64,000 bases of DNA from Saccharum officinarum (taxonomy: Eukaryota; Streptophyta; Magnoliopsida; Poales; Poaceae), in assembly GCA_020631735.1 (NCBI GenBank), contig CM036191.1:40035335-40099334 (forward strand), written 5' to 3'. The position numbers were made by a program, and so were the translations under genes. Below the pieces are notes generated by a model, which saw only the letters and a list, made by a program, of their open reading frames with translations, did not search any database and was not told the origin of the DNA. The number at the start of each line of letters is the position of its first letter. Positions within the stretch are counted from its first letter, which is position 1. Below are positions 22,825-34,051 of the stretch, piece by piece.

Positions 22825-23860
22825 AGGCACGCCAAGCTGTGAAGCCTGAAAGCTGATGGTGATGGCCACCCACCAGCTGCTCCTGCTGCAACTTTGCGCC
22901 ACGGATGTGGACTGCGACCGCGACTGCAACTGATGCACGCCGTTTTTTTTCTCTTTGGGTGGGGTGCACACGTGTGGGGGCATTTTGTCTATCCAGATAG
23001 TAATATAAATACCCAAAGTGAGAAAGCATGCATGCTGCATGCACATCCAGATCCAGCCATCCAAACTGTCAAGCAATTTTGATTTTAGCGGCGCGCGGCG
23101 GAATTGAAAATGGATCTTCTTCTTCCTTTTCTTTTTGCAGGATGCTCTTAACTTTCCAAAGCAAACAAAAGGGCATGGAGAATATCTTTTCTTCACAAAA
23201 ATGCCATGGAATTCTTCTACATATTCGGATGTAAAGCATGCATGCAGAAGAACAAAGGGCTAGCTAGCTACTAGATAGGGTGCAAACGAAAAACTGGCCT
23301 CGTTTTCTCCATTCTCTGAGAATTCATTCAGCATGTATACCGTGTGCTAGTAGTCTAGTACGTTGTTTTTCCTTTCACCTTTTATGATTTCTTCGGTGCA
23401 TAAATAGTTTTGGAGCTGGTGATATATACGAGCCAGTCAGATGCTTATGCTGCAAGCAATGCAAGTGGGTTGGAAGATAGGCATGAGTCCCTCTCATGTA
23501 ACGCAACTAGCTGGGCAAGTTGCTTGGTTGTGTCCTCACTCCACACTCCATAGTACTGTAGATATACCGCCTTCCACATTTTGACTGTCATAAATATTGC
23601 AGGTGGAGAAGGACAGACCTAGCTAAGTCCACTCCAAAAGAATAATGAACAAATTTTACTTATTTGACACGATTTTGGAGTGAAGAAAATAAACATGGAT
23701 CGGATCATCGATGTATATGCATGTTGTTACCATCTCAGCACCTACAATATTAAATGTCTGTTTGGTATACGGTGAGTTGCGGAAAATTTGTTGTAAGCTA
23801 GGAGACGTGGAAAGCTGTCATCAGTTATGTGCTATAGAAAAGTTAAACTAGGAAACCTAA
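22825..23860. repeat. Second duplicated segment, copy 1
   Basis: Aligns with 39970-41395 over most of its length, including GGATGTGGACTGC, GGATGCTCTTAACTTTCC, GGGTGCAAACGAAAAACTGG and GACACGATTTTGGAGTG. It has no gene that I can support; the short frames differ between the copies. Copy 1 lacks the Tourist-like element found in copy 2. Confidence 0.8.
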
Positions 23861-23903
23861 CCCCTTCCCCTCCTCTACCTTTCAATCGGTAATGCTATGA
23901 TTA

Positions 23904-25035
23904 GGGCATCCGGATGCCGGACGCTACGTGGCTTCACGTTGTTCACGTACTTATTCACAAATATCCGATATTCCCACGACACCTCCAAAAAAAATCCCCC
24001 ACTCCGCAAGCTGGCAGCTACAAGCTGCACACATGTTCCGCTCTCCTCCTCCATGGCCGCACCCTAGCGTTCAATCGAGGTCCGTACCCCCGGCGACTCA
24101 CCGTGGCCCAGCGCTGCTCTCCTCTCCTTCTCTATGGCCGCACCCCAAAACCTTCATTCGCCCCCTGGCCTCCTGCTGCTCCTCACCGTGGCCCTCGCTG
24201 GCGCCACGACCTTCGTCTTGCTCCACTCGTCCCTCACCGTTGTCACCGCGGCATCCACCACCACGCGGTCACTCTCCAAGCTCCTCCAAGCCCATGGTGT
24301 TGCTCATATCCTCGAATGGCTTCCGCTTTGGGTACCAATACAAACAATGTCCCTCTCCCACACATCAGTCGCTTCATCGCTGGCATCGCCATCCTCCTTA
24401 TCACCTCCTCCTATGGCTAGAGACGGCAAGGGCGCTGTGGCCGTGCCATACTTGGCGACCGCCTCGAGGCTTGCCAGAGATGGTGGTGCCGTCACGACAG
24501 ACATGTTGCAAGCACGTGTTTCAGGGTTTCATATGCATGTTGCAAGTGTTTGATGTGGATGTTGCAAAAGTAGATCGGAATGTTGCAATGGCTATACACG
24601 TATGTTGCAAGTCTATTCCAAATGTTTCATCTATTTTTTATACGTATGTCGCAAATGTGTTTATTTGGATGTTGTCATATGTTTCACACATATATTGCAA
24701 GTGTTTTATCTGGATGTTGCAGATACTTTTGCAATGGCTTTAAAGTGTTTTCAGGTGTTTTTGCAAGTGTTTCAAACGCATGTTTCAAGTGTTTCATCTG
24801 TCTTCAAACGTATATTGCAAATATTTCATCTAGTTGTTTCAAAAGTAGATCGGATGTTGCTGCTGGGGGCCCACCTACCGCAGCACGCATTCGGGCGGGG
24901 AAGTAGAGGGGTGCGAGCGATCTCCGTGTGGGGTCAGGAGGGGTGGGCAATGTTCGGACAAGTGCAGGCCCCTACGTGGGTGCGCAAAATGGAGTGTAGG
25001 CGCGAGCGTGTCTGGACGCGCGTGTCCGTCCAGAC
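23904..25035. mobile_element. TGCAAC-repeat element, locus 2 (reverse orientation)
   Basis: The left end is GGGCATCCGGATGCCGGACGC at about 23905. GC-rich sequence follows to 24490, then an ATGTTGCAAGTGTTTCA-rich array (24500-24860), then a GC-rich right part ending TGTCCGTCCAGACATCC. The two ends are imperfect inverted copies (GGATG-C-GGAC words). The long plus-strand frames here (23914-24743) are chance frames. The right end touches the solo LTR at 25041, which therefore inserted into or next to this element. Confidence 0.55.
24500..24860 (-). repeat. TGCAAC array of locus 2
   Basis: Alternating ATGTTGCAA and GTGTTTCA words at irregular spacing are the reverse complement of the array at 11056-11600. 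Confidence 0.7.
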
Positions 25036-25113
25036 ATCCGTAAAAGGTCCTAATGGCTAGAGAGGGTGTGAATAGCCTATTGAAAATTTCTACAACAACA
25101 CTTAGCAAATATG

Positions 25114-27996
25114 TGTCACACCCATTTTTAAGGACAAAAATAGGATGCATAAAAGACTCATGTGCGCCCCAGGAAACAGTCGCACACATAAGTTGACAAA
25201 TTACAAAGTATCATCAGAGTGCTTATTACATAACGAATAAATATTTAAGACATAGTCTTGAACGATAGGTAATAATAACTAATAGTAATTCTTCAGCGGA
25301 AACTCCACACAGGGACACGGTTGACTGGTTGACACCAAGACTAGTACTCATTCCGATAATCTTCCTCTATATCTTCATCTGTTATGGTGGAAATAGCAAG
25401 GGTGAGTCCATGTCGAACTCAACAAATATAACACAGGGTTCATGAGGCTCAAAAAGGCTAGACATTGTTTAACTGCGTTTAGCTTTTAATCATATATTAG
25501 CAATTGAGTAGCATCAAGATAAACCACTTCCCATTAAAGAACCAATGATCAATTGTAATAAGGCTAATGAATAGCATTAACATGAACAAATAATAATCAA
25601 CAATAATTTAGCATGATATAACAGTTATGATCAACTATTCCATAAGAATCCCCAAGGCCGCTCGTATCCGTGAGCACGGCTAGTATACCAGTTTTTAACT
25701 CTGCGCAGATGTGTACACTTTCACTGTGAGTCATGATTTCCAAATGAGTGGGGAGATCAAGCCCAAACACCCGAGAACCATATAAAGCCACTCAAAAGTT
25801 CGTCTAACAAGTTAGGGCCATTAGATTCACTCGGCAGGCAGATGTAGAACCCTCCTTCCCTGTGGCACAACAACCGCAGCCTATACACACTAGGTCAGGG
25901 GCTCGCACTACACCCAACGTGGCAAGCCATTCTTACGCCATTTAAGGTAACCTCTAATAAGCTAGAAAAGGTCTCTTGAACAACTAAAGCCAGAGCCATA
26001 TAACCCTCACAGCTGTACTGTATATCCCGGTTATCACTTACAGATAAGTCCTTATGGAGATAAACCAGAGCATCAAAATAATACACATGCTCTAGCCCCC
26101 TTTTAACAGTAATAAAATCATCTTAATAGTTGATTGCTTAATCCATTAATCAAATTACAAGATCATTGTTCTTAGTTTAAGCACTAGCAGTAGCTACCCA
26201 TATGCATTCCCAAGATTGACAAGGAATCAAGATAACAATCACTAAGTTATAATCTCTAAGGTTGTCAAGGTAAGCACATGCATATGTATGATAATTCAAT
26301 GTATAGGTAACAAGGATAGTCTTGTGTTATACTTGCCTTGATCAAAGCTTTCCAAGTGATACTGCTGACTTGGCTCAAAGTAATACTCTGAATCGTCCAG
26401 ATACTGCTCACCTTCTATACTCGATTATCAATCAACAACACACATGCATCCAATCAAACAAACACGAAGCAAACAAAGAGATACAATTAGAACAGTACAC
26501 CAACAGTAGCAAAACAGTAATAAAAGTTTATAAAACTCTTCTACACGTTTCTACGATCACACAGACGCAAAGATCACCAAATTCGCAGTTAAAACGTATA
26601 AGTTATGAATTTTATAAGATTTCCTATAGATAAATAATTACTTTAATATAAATTCGAAAATAAATTGTCACAAACCTACTGTACAATACTACCAACATGT
26701 AGAGCTCGCAAATACGAACCTAACGCAATTTGAACGGGTCAAATCGGAGTTAAAATAAAGATTTTATGACCAAAACAATTCTAGTGGCAAAACTGTAAAT
26801 ATATGAAAACGTATTTTTGATTTACCGCGACGAAATACGCTTTCAAAACACGAAGACACGTTTCAGAAAATACGTTTAGGATGGCGGGTTCTATAATCCA
26901 AAAACCCAGGGACTCTTTATGAATTTTACCCCGCGAAGGGGTAAGTTCTAATCTCATGCGTCCATCTGAGAACGGACGGCTGCTATTGACTCTAGAAGAA
27001 ACAGAGAGGGAGCACGGTCACCATCTCCATCGCCGGCCGGTGGCCGCCATGGCCGACGCCATGAGCTCACCGGTAAATCTCGGTTCCCCCGTTCCGGACC
27101 ACCAAACGACCCGCAAACAACTCCAATCGGTCGAGAAGATCAACCCTAGCTCCTCTACACGATTTATGCCCTCTACGATGTCCCGAAGAGAGCGTGGCAA
27201 GGGGAGGGACGGCGGCACCATTGTCGACCGACGGTGAGCTTCAAAAACTCACTTCAAAGCCTCTCCAACCAAAAGGAAAGCACAAGAAGATAGAGGAGAC
27301 GAGTGCGGACTCACCAACGCGAAGAATTTGACCTCAAATCCACCCGAAGGCTCCCTAACCGATCTACCGCCGGCCTTCAACAACCTCAAGCCCTAGTACT
27401 CAATTTCACGTGGTGGAACTCGCGATTTAGGTGAAAAACGGAAAGAGGAGGGTCATGGCTTCTTATTTGTAGCTCCAAATCATCGTATTCGGGTAGGAAA
27501 TCCCGATTATATCGGCAACAATCGGTGGTGGTCGCCCACGAGTTCGGCTCGGTTACGACGCGAGGAGAAGAAGACGACTGACAAGCGGCCCCTACCCGTC
27601 AGCGAAATGAGAAGGGAGGGAAGGCACAGCTGGTTTTCTTGGGCCGGCCCATGCGGCGAAGGCGCGGAAGGAAAGGGCAGCGGCCCACCTACGCAAGCGC
27701 GGGGGAAACAGGCCGCTCCAACGGGCCTTCGGGCCGCCAGGGAGAAGGTAAATGATTTTCTTCTTTTTTTCTCCTTTCTTTTCTTTATTTGCTTGTCTTC
27801 AAACTATTCCAAATAAAATTTTTCAAGCCAAATCAAAATAAAATAAAATAAAATAAAACCACTTCTCAAAATAAATAAATGCAACAGCATGAATGCAACA
27901 CCAAAAATTCTTTTCTAAATTTTAATTTGCCCTTAATTGTTATCTAACTTATTTGAAATTCATTATCCCTAAAGTTTAGAATTTTTGGGTGTTACA
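25114..27996 (-). repeat. Gypsy 3' LTR
   Basis: The downstream LTR of the minus-strand element. A polypurine tract abuts it at 27997. The open frames inside (for example 26956-27237) occur in both LTRs, run antisense to the element, and are not supported as genes. Confidence 0.9.
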
Positions 27997-28012
27997 AATT
28001 CTACCCCCCTTA
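27997..28012 (-). other. Polypurine tract of the gypsy element
   Basis: On the minus strand AAGGGGGGTAGAATTT sits immediately before the 3' LTR, the expected place for plus-strand priming. Confidence 0.75.
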
Positions 28013-28041
28013 AAAGAATCTCGTCCTCGAGATTGGACTGC

Positions 28042-28428
28042 TTACTCAAACAACTGCGGATATGATTTCCTCAATTCATCCTCTCTTTCCCAAGTTGCCT
28101 CTGCCTCTGAATATCGATTCTACTGAACCTTGCACATCTTAATAATCCGACTTCGAGTAACTCTCTCAGCAGTTTCTAAAACCTTGATTGGAAATTCTTC
28201 ATAAGTAAGATCCTCTTTAACAGTCAATTTCTCTAAAGGTATCTACTCTTCAGGCACACGCAAACACTTCTTAAGTTGTGAAACATGTAACACATCATGT
28301 ACTCCAGACAAATTTTCAGGCAACTCTAATTGATAAGCAACTTCCCCACGTCTAGTAATAACTTTAAATGGTTCAACATACCTTGGTGCTAATTTTCCTT
28401 TCATGTTAAACCTCTTCACACTTCTCAT
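28042..28428 (-). pseudogene. C-terminal integrase tail and chromodomain region of the gypsy pol
   Basis: The frame reads MRSVKRFNMKGKLAPRYV, PFKVITRRGEVAYQLELP and HDVLHVSQLKKC, the typical post-integrase segment of chromoviruses. It meets TAG at 28243-28245, continues in the same frame through a chromodomain-like stretch (RSRIIKMCKVQ, then a second TAG at 28120-28122 where Trp is usual, then EAEATWEREDEL) and ends at TAA 28042-28044. It is out of frame with the integrase ORF upstream. Confidence 0.75.
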
Positions 28429-29492
28429 GGTGACACCTTCAAATAGACATAATCACCTACCTCAAAAACTAAATCTCTTCTTCTATTGTCAGCATAACTC
28501 TTCTGACGAGACTGTGCTACTCTCAAATTCTCACGAATCACTCGCACTTGATCTTCTGCGTTTCTAAGAACATCTGTACCAAACACTTGAGATTCACCTG
28601 TCTGATCCCAAAACAATGGAGTTCTACACTTACGTCCATACAAAACTTCAAACGGTGCCATCTTAAGACTCTGTTGATAACTGTTATTGTAAGAGAATTC
28701 TGCATAAGGCAAACTCTTATCCCAACTAGTTCCATATTGCAATGCACAAGCTCTCAACATATCCTCTAATACCTGGTTGGTCCTTTCAGTCTGTCCATCT
28801 GTCTGTGGATGATATGCTGTACTAAAATTCAATTTTGTTCCCAATGATTCATGCACAGCTTTCCAAAAATGCGACGTAAACTGCGATCCTCGATCAGATA
28901 CAATCTTCTTTGGTACTCCATGCAAACAGACTATTCTCTCCATATACAACTCTGCCAATTTTGGTCCATGGTAAGTAGTCTTAACTGGTATAAAATGAGC
29001 AACTTTAGTTAACCGATCTACTATCACCCAAATAGAGTCATAACCTTTCTGAGTACGTGGTAACCCTACTATAAAATCCATACCAACTTCCTCCCACTTC
29101 CATTCAGGAATCTTCATTGGTTGCAACAATCCAGCAGGTCTCTGATGCTCTGCTTTCACCCTCTGACAAGTGTCACACAATGCCACATACTCAGCCACAT
29201 CTCGCTTTAATCCAACCCACCAATATTTCTGTTTCAGATCCAAATACATCTTAGTACTACCAGGATGAATAGAATAAGCTGACTCATGAGCTTCGCGAAG
29301 AATTGCCTGTCTAACAGTTTGATCCTCAGGTACACACAGCCTCTTTCCAAACCACAAAATTCCATTATCATCCATTCGAAAGCCTGGTGACTTACCAATC
29401 ACTATATCTTCCGCTATCTTCTTTAGTTTCTCATCCTTCAACTGACCCTTGTAGATTTCTTGCTCTAAGGTAGGCTCTATCACTAATTCCAT
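28425..29492 (-). pseudogene. Integrase of the gypsy element (frame separated from RT)
   Basis: The 355-codon frame contains the zinc-binding HHCC region (AHESAYSIHPGSTKMY through CDTCQRVKAEH) and the catalytic core with the first Asp in GMDFIVGLP, the second in IVSDRGSQFTSHFW, and Glu in QTERTNQVLEDMLRA. GVHD-type text follows in the next frame (28243-28428). The frame is shifted relative to both the RT frame before it and the tail after it, so no single polyprotein can be made. Integrase would insert the cDNA into the host genome. Confidence 0.88.
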
Positions 29493-31111
29493 TGTATTAG
29501 TAACAATGCCAAATTCAAATATTCAAATTCAGCACATAACTCACTAGTCATAGACAACGTCCGTATCTCATTGGCATAACTTTTCCTACTAAGAGCATCA
29601 GCTACTACATTAGCCTTACCAGGATGATAGTGTATCTCAATATCATAATCCTTAATCAACTCTAACCATCTGCGTTGCCTCAAATTCAGATCTGACTGAG
29701 TGAAAATATACTTCAAACTCTTATGATCAGTGTATATATCACTCTTATGTCCAATCAAATAATGTCTCCAAATCTTTAAAGCATGAACTACAGCTGCTAA
29801 CTCCAAATCATGTGTAGGATAATTCAACTCATGCTTTCTCAACTGCCTAGATGCATAAGCCACAACTCTGCCTTCTTGCATAAGAACACATCCCAAACCT
29901 TGACGAGAAGCATCACAATAAATAGAAAACTTCTTACTCAAATCTGGCAAAACCAAAACAGGCGCTGTAGTCAACCTCTTCTTCAATTCCTCAAAACTAG
30001 CTTGACATTTATCTGACCACACAAACTTGGCATTCTTCTCTAACAGAGATGTCATAGGTTTAGCAAGTTTAGAAAACCCTTCAATGAACCGTCTGTAATA
30101 TCCAGCTAATCCCAAGAAACTACGAATCTCGCTAACATCAATAGGTGGTTTCCAATTTAATACATCCTTTACTTTACCTGGATCCACTGATATCCCTCCA
30201 TTAGAAACAATATGACCAAGGAAAGAAACTTCCTTCAACCAAAACTCACATTTACTTCGCTTCGCATACAGTTTATGCTCTCTAAGTTTCTGCAATACCA
30301 ACCTCAAATGTTCAGCATGCTCTTCCTCCGTCTTGGAAAATACCAGTATATCATCAATAAACACTACCACAAACTTATCCAAATATTCCATAAACACCTT
30401 ATTCATCATGTACATAAAGTATGCAGGTGCATTGGTCAATCCAAATGACATAACAGTATACTCATACAATCCATACCTTGTAGTAAAAGCTGTCTTTGGA
30501 ATATCAGAAACACGAATCTTCAACTGATGATAACCAGAACGTAAATCAATCTTAGAGAACACACAAGCACCTCTCAACTGATCAAACAAGTCATCAATCC
30601 TGGGCAAAGGGTACTTATTCTTGATAGTTACCTCATTTAGTGACCGGTAATCAACACACATCCTCTGACCGCCATCTTTCTTATCAACAAAAATAACTGG
30701 TGCTCCCCAAGGTGATGAACTAGGTCGAATAAAACCTTTATCTTGTAATTCTTTAATTTGTTTCTTAAGTTCTTCTAATTCATCTACTCCCATCCTATAT
30801 GGTCGTTTGGCTATAGGTGCAGTTCCAGGAAGTAATTCAATAAGAAATTCAATGTCTCGGTCAGGTGGCATACCTGGCAATTCATCAGGGAAGACATCCG
30901 GAAATTCCTCAATCACTGAATTCTCCTTAATAGTATCTTCAAGCTGATTCACCACAGCGGTTGGTTGCTTCTGCACTGCTACATCCACATTGATTTTATC
31001 TCCATTAGGTGCAGTCACAACTACCACTTTCTGCTGACACTGAATCTCTGCCTGATTTTGCTTCATCCAGTCCATACCCAATATCACATCAATACCAGAT
31101 GTCCTCAACAC
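29483..31111 (-). pseudogene. Protease C-terminus, reverse transcriptase and RNase H of the gypsy element
   Basis: The frame opens in the protease tail (DVILGMDWM). RT follows ([40 protein letters not shown], the active site [10 protein letters not shown] near 30340-30360, and FLGHIVS), then RNase H ([45 protein letters not shown]). The break with gag lies at 31132-31140, where a G run is one base short of keeping frame. The frame ends early at 29483. The catalytic motifs themselves are intact. Confidence 0.9.
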
Positions 31112-31131
31112 TATAGGAGTTATCTTAAACT

Positions 31132-32454
31132 CTACCCCCTTAATACCATACTAATTGGAAGACAACGATTACTGGTTTGCATGGTACCTCCAGGTGAATT
31201 TACTAAGAGAGGTTCTTTCATAGCTAGCATGGGTATACTATGCATTTTAACAAAAATGTTGGATATGAATGTATGAGATGCTCCAGAGTCAAAAAGAACA
31301 GTTGCGGGAGTGGAATGTACATTGAACGTACCAATCATAACTTCTGGTGCATCATGAGCTGTATCAGAAGACACGTGATTCACCCTTCCAGTACCAGATT
31401 GCCTCTGGTTGCTCTTCTGGCTCTGAGGAGTCTGCTGGTTCTGCTTCTCAGGACAATGGTAAGACATATGCCCCTCTTTACCACAGACAAAGCATCTAGT
31501 AGGCGTGCTGGGAGCACTATTCTTCATGGGGGTAACATTGGAATTTCCAGTGCGAGGAGTCTGTTGCCCAGTCAGCTGATACTGTTGACGCTGTGGATAT
31601 GATGAACGCTGTTGTGACTGATTACTTTGCCAATTCTGGGACCACCTCTGATTCGGATTACGATTCCATTGACTAACCGGTCCCTGAAACTTCTGATGGA
31701 AACCATGCTGAGAATTAGTGCGCTGACGGTTGTTGCTTCCTGAGCTTTGTACCTTCATCTTCCTCTTCCTGTCCATCTCTCTGCGCTCATTATCAAGCAC
31801 AATAGCTTTATTTACCAGCTCTTGAAAACTAGCATAGTTGTTCCCCTTCAACTGCAAGCGAAGATCATAATAAATTCCCTTCAAGAAAAGACGCTGCCTG
31901 TCTGCATCTTCCCTCACTTCATTAGGAGCATAGCGAGCCAACTGGGTGAACCTGTCATGATATTCACTAACGCTCATCTGTCCCATCCTAAGGTTTCTGA
32001 ATTCTTCCTGCTTCAGCTCAATTATACCTTCAGGAATATGACGAGCTCGAAAATCTCTAACAAACTCATTCCAAGTGATAGGAGGAGCATTGTCAGGGCG
32101 TGCAGCTTGATACGACTCCCACCAAGTCTGAGCTGTCCCCTGTAACTGACCAGATGCATATAACACCTTCTCCATATCATTGCATTGGGCTATATTCAGC
32201 TGTTTCTCCACTGCCCTCACCCAATCATCTGCCTCTAAAGGATCAGCAGCATGAGAAAACACTGGAGGGCGTCCCTTCAAAAATTCCCCACGCTTATCCC
32301 TCACTTGCACAGGCGGTGGTCCTCCTGCAGGGGGATTGTTCTGCATGTGCTGCATAAACATCTGCATCATCTGGTTCTGAGTTTGCATGAGTTCCTCCAT
32401 AGTAATGGGTGGGTTAACACCTCCACGACCTCTGCCACGTCCTCTGCCTGACAT
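31132..32454 (-). CDS. Gag and N-terminal protease of the gypsy element
   Basis: The frame is 440 codons. The N-terminus is Arg/Gly-rich ([12 protein letters not shown]), followed by a Met/Gln-rich helix, the capsid region ([53 protein letters not shown]) and a basic Gln/Asn-rich part. One CCHC zinc knuckle ([14 protein letters not shown]) starts near residue 321, and the aspartic protease site [12 protein letters not shown] has its Asp near residue 389. The frame ends at TAG inside the protease because of the frame break at 31132-31140. Gag packages the RNA in the virus-like particle. The gag part looks intact and might still be made. Confidence 0.9.
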   Translation of the reverse strand: MSGRGRGRGRGGVNPPITMEELMQTQNQMMQMFMQHMQNNPPAGGPPPVQVRDKRGEFLKGRPPVFSHAADPLEADDWVRAVEKQLNIAQCNDMEKVLYASGQLQGTAQTWWESYQAARPDNAPPITWNEFVRDFRARHIPEGIIELKQEEFRNLRMGQMSVSEYHDRFTQLARYAPNEVREDADRQRLFLKGIYYDLRLQLKGNNYASFQELVNKAIVLDNERREMDRKRKMKVQSSGSNNRQRTNSQHGFHQKFQGPVSQWNRNPNQRWSQNWQSNQSQQRSSYPQRQQYQLTGQQTPRTGNSNVTPMKNSAPSTPTRCFVCGKEGHMSYHCPEKQNQQTPQSQKSNQRQSGTGRVNHVSSDTAHDAPEVMIGTFNVHSTPATVLFDSGASHTFISNIFVKMHSIPMLAMKEPLLVNSPGGTMQTSNRCLPISMVLRG

Positions 32455-33157
32455 CTGTTTCCAAAAACACAGAAATTGAAATTCAGTACGATCCGAGATG
32501 ATGTATTCAATAGATAAGCAAAATCTGATTTTTCTGGGCGAACTCCAATTTCAGCAACTCAGTAAAACTGTCATATCTCGAGCTACAGACGTCCAATTCA
32601 GATGATCTTTACATGGTTGGAAAGCTTACAAAATTATCTACAACTTTTATTCACAACACTTTTTCTGATTCTGTCAATAAATTGGCAAAAACTGAACTTA
32701 ACCGAAACTGTTTCAGAATTCCAGACTGTGCAGTAACTCCAACTTGGAACAGGTATATCTCTTAGCTCTTAATAGATATTAAAATAATTCTTGCGGGGTT
32801 GGAAAGATATAGAAGTCTGATTATTCCCAGTAAAATTTCTTAAATTTCTCATGAACGGATTTTAAGTTATTTCTAAAACATCCCAGACTGATCAAAAATC
32901 AGCAAAGGACAGAACTAAGTTAACCTCATATTCAACTAATATATTTTGATCAAACTTAATATTCTTAACCATGGAACTTGTAGGCATGTCTACAAAACTC
33001 CAGCACACATTACAAAGATCCAAATCACACATTATCATAATAACAATCCATCAATCACACAATTGTTCACACCACAAACTGACTCTTAAAACAAACCAAA
33101 CTTAAAATTAACTCGCAACTACTATCGTTCCTATTACATAGGGATTTTTCCTATTTC
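32455..33157 (-). other. Untranslated spacer between the extra ORF and gag
   Basis: About 700 AT-rich bases with many stops in all frames. I see no gene or clear motif. Confidence 0.5.
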
Positions 33158-33862
33158 CTAATTAAGCTTCTCATAAATCTTGGGATGACCTAACTCCGCC
33201 CTTAATTGGTCAATCTCCTTATAAGCTTGCTCCTTAAGTTCTTTTTCCTTCAGCAACTCATCCTTCAAATCCACCTCATGGAGAGCCAATTCACGAGCTA
33301 ATCCCACCGTAGCTTGTAAAGTCAAGGAGGAATCATCTGCAAGCGGCACGGTCCAAATACCCTTGTCATGTAAGAAACAAGGAAAATGCCGGAGTGCACC
33401 CTTTAACGTCTTGTCCGAGCGTAGACCATGGTAGTAAACAAATGCATTGAAAGCGACATCCTCCATGCTTGTCTCCACGGTTGCCTGGCTCACTCTGGTA
33501 ATGAACTTTGACTCCACCTTAGACTCCTTAGTGGTAAGATCCCTTTTCTTAACCCATAACTCCGTTTCCCAATAGGAATCCATCCATGGATGACTATACT
33601 CTGCACTACGATACTCCAACGTAGCTTCCCAGTCGTAGTAGTAGTTGTCCAAAGTTCTTGTCAACATGTCATGGAAGAAAGCATCAGCTTTAGGAACCAT
33701 GATATGAAGCTTCGTAGTCCACCCCATAACTACATTCTCCATTGGTATATCACCAACTCTTGATTCAGCATCAGATAGCTCTTGATCACCATCTTCATAC
33801 GGCTCCTGAGGTTTGAAACGGGCAACGTACTGTGCAGCTGACAGACGGGGATAAGGAGACAT
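33158..33862 (-). CDS. Extra ORF upstream of gag in the gypsy element, function unknown
   Basis: A 234-codon frame on the element's sense strand starts about 170 bases after the primer-binding site and ends 700 bases before gag. The protein begins MSPYPRLSAAQYVARFKPQ. It has an acidic stretch (YEDGDQELSDAESRVGD), an aromatic-rich middle (TLDNYYYDWEATLEYRSAEYSHPWMDSYW) and a charged C-terminal helix with a heptad-like pattern (LHEVDLKDELLKEKELKEQA), a probable coiled coil. I recognise no domain, and it is not Gag, protease, RT, integrase or a CCHC protein. Its clean frame in an element whose pol is broken, and its sense orientation, suggest a real gene. Pre-gag ORFs (orf0) have been described in some rice gypsy elements such as RIRE3 and RIRE8; whether this is related I cannot tell. 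Confidence 0.7.
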   Translation of the reverse strand: MSPYPRLSAAQYVARFKPQEPYEDGDQELSDAESRVGDIPMENVVMGWTTKLHIMVPKADAFFHDMLTRTLDNYYYDWEATLEYRSAEYSHPWMDSYWETELWVKKRDLTTKESKVESKFITRVSQATVETSMEDVAFNAFVYYHGLRSDKTLKGALRHFPCFLHDKGIWTVPLADDSSLTLQATVGLARELALHEVDLKDELLKEKELKEQAYKEIDQLRAELGHPKIYEKLN

Positions 33863-34035
33863 CTACAAGATTTAGACATAGATTAGATAGAATCAATGTA
33901 TTTTCGCAATAGAATAAAGTAGAGGAAGCATAAAACTTTAGTAATTAACAAGGTGAAAAGAGGAAGCATGAATTAAGTGAAGTATGGATGCTATTAACGA
34001 CCATTCTAACTAGGCTCGCGTCCTACAGTCAACAC

Positions 34036-34048
34036 GGCTTTGATACCA
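34036..34048 (-). other. Primer-binding site (initiator tRNA-Met type)
   Basis: On the minus strand TGGTATCAAAGCC lies three bases after the 5' LTR end and matches the initiator methionine tRNA-complementary consensus TGGTATCAGAGCC except at one base. Confidence 0.85.
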
Positions 34049-34051
34049 ATC

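Noticed and set aside
23513..23532. GGCAAGTTGCTTGGTTGTG, resembling a miR169 star strand, also near 41090
   Set aside because: No complementary miR169-like mature sequence lies within hairpin distance, so a microRNA gene is not supported.
23914..24743. 168- and 271-codon plus-strand frames
   Set aside because: They overlap in different frames and lie wholly within the TGCAAC element of locus 2; no recognisable protein features.
26956..27237. 93-codon frame in the gypsy LTR, also at 35894-36271
   Set aside because: Present in both copies only because LTRs are duplicates, antisense to the element, and altered by a 2-base indel between copies.
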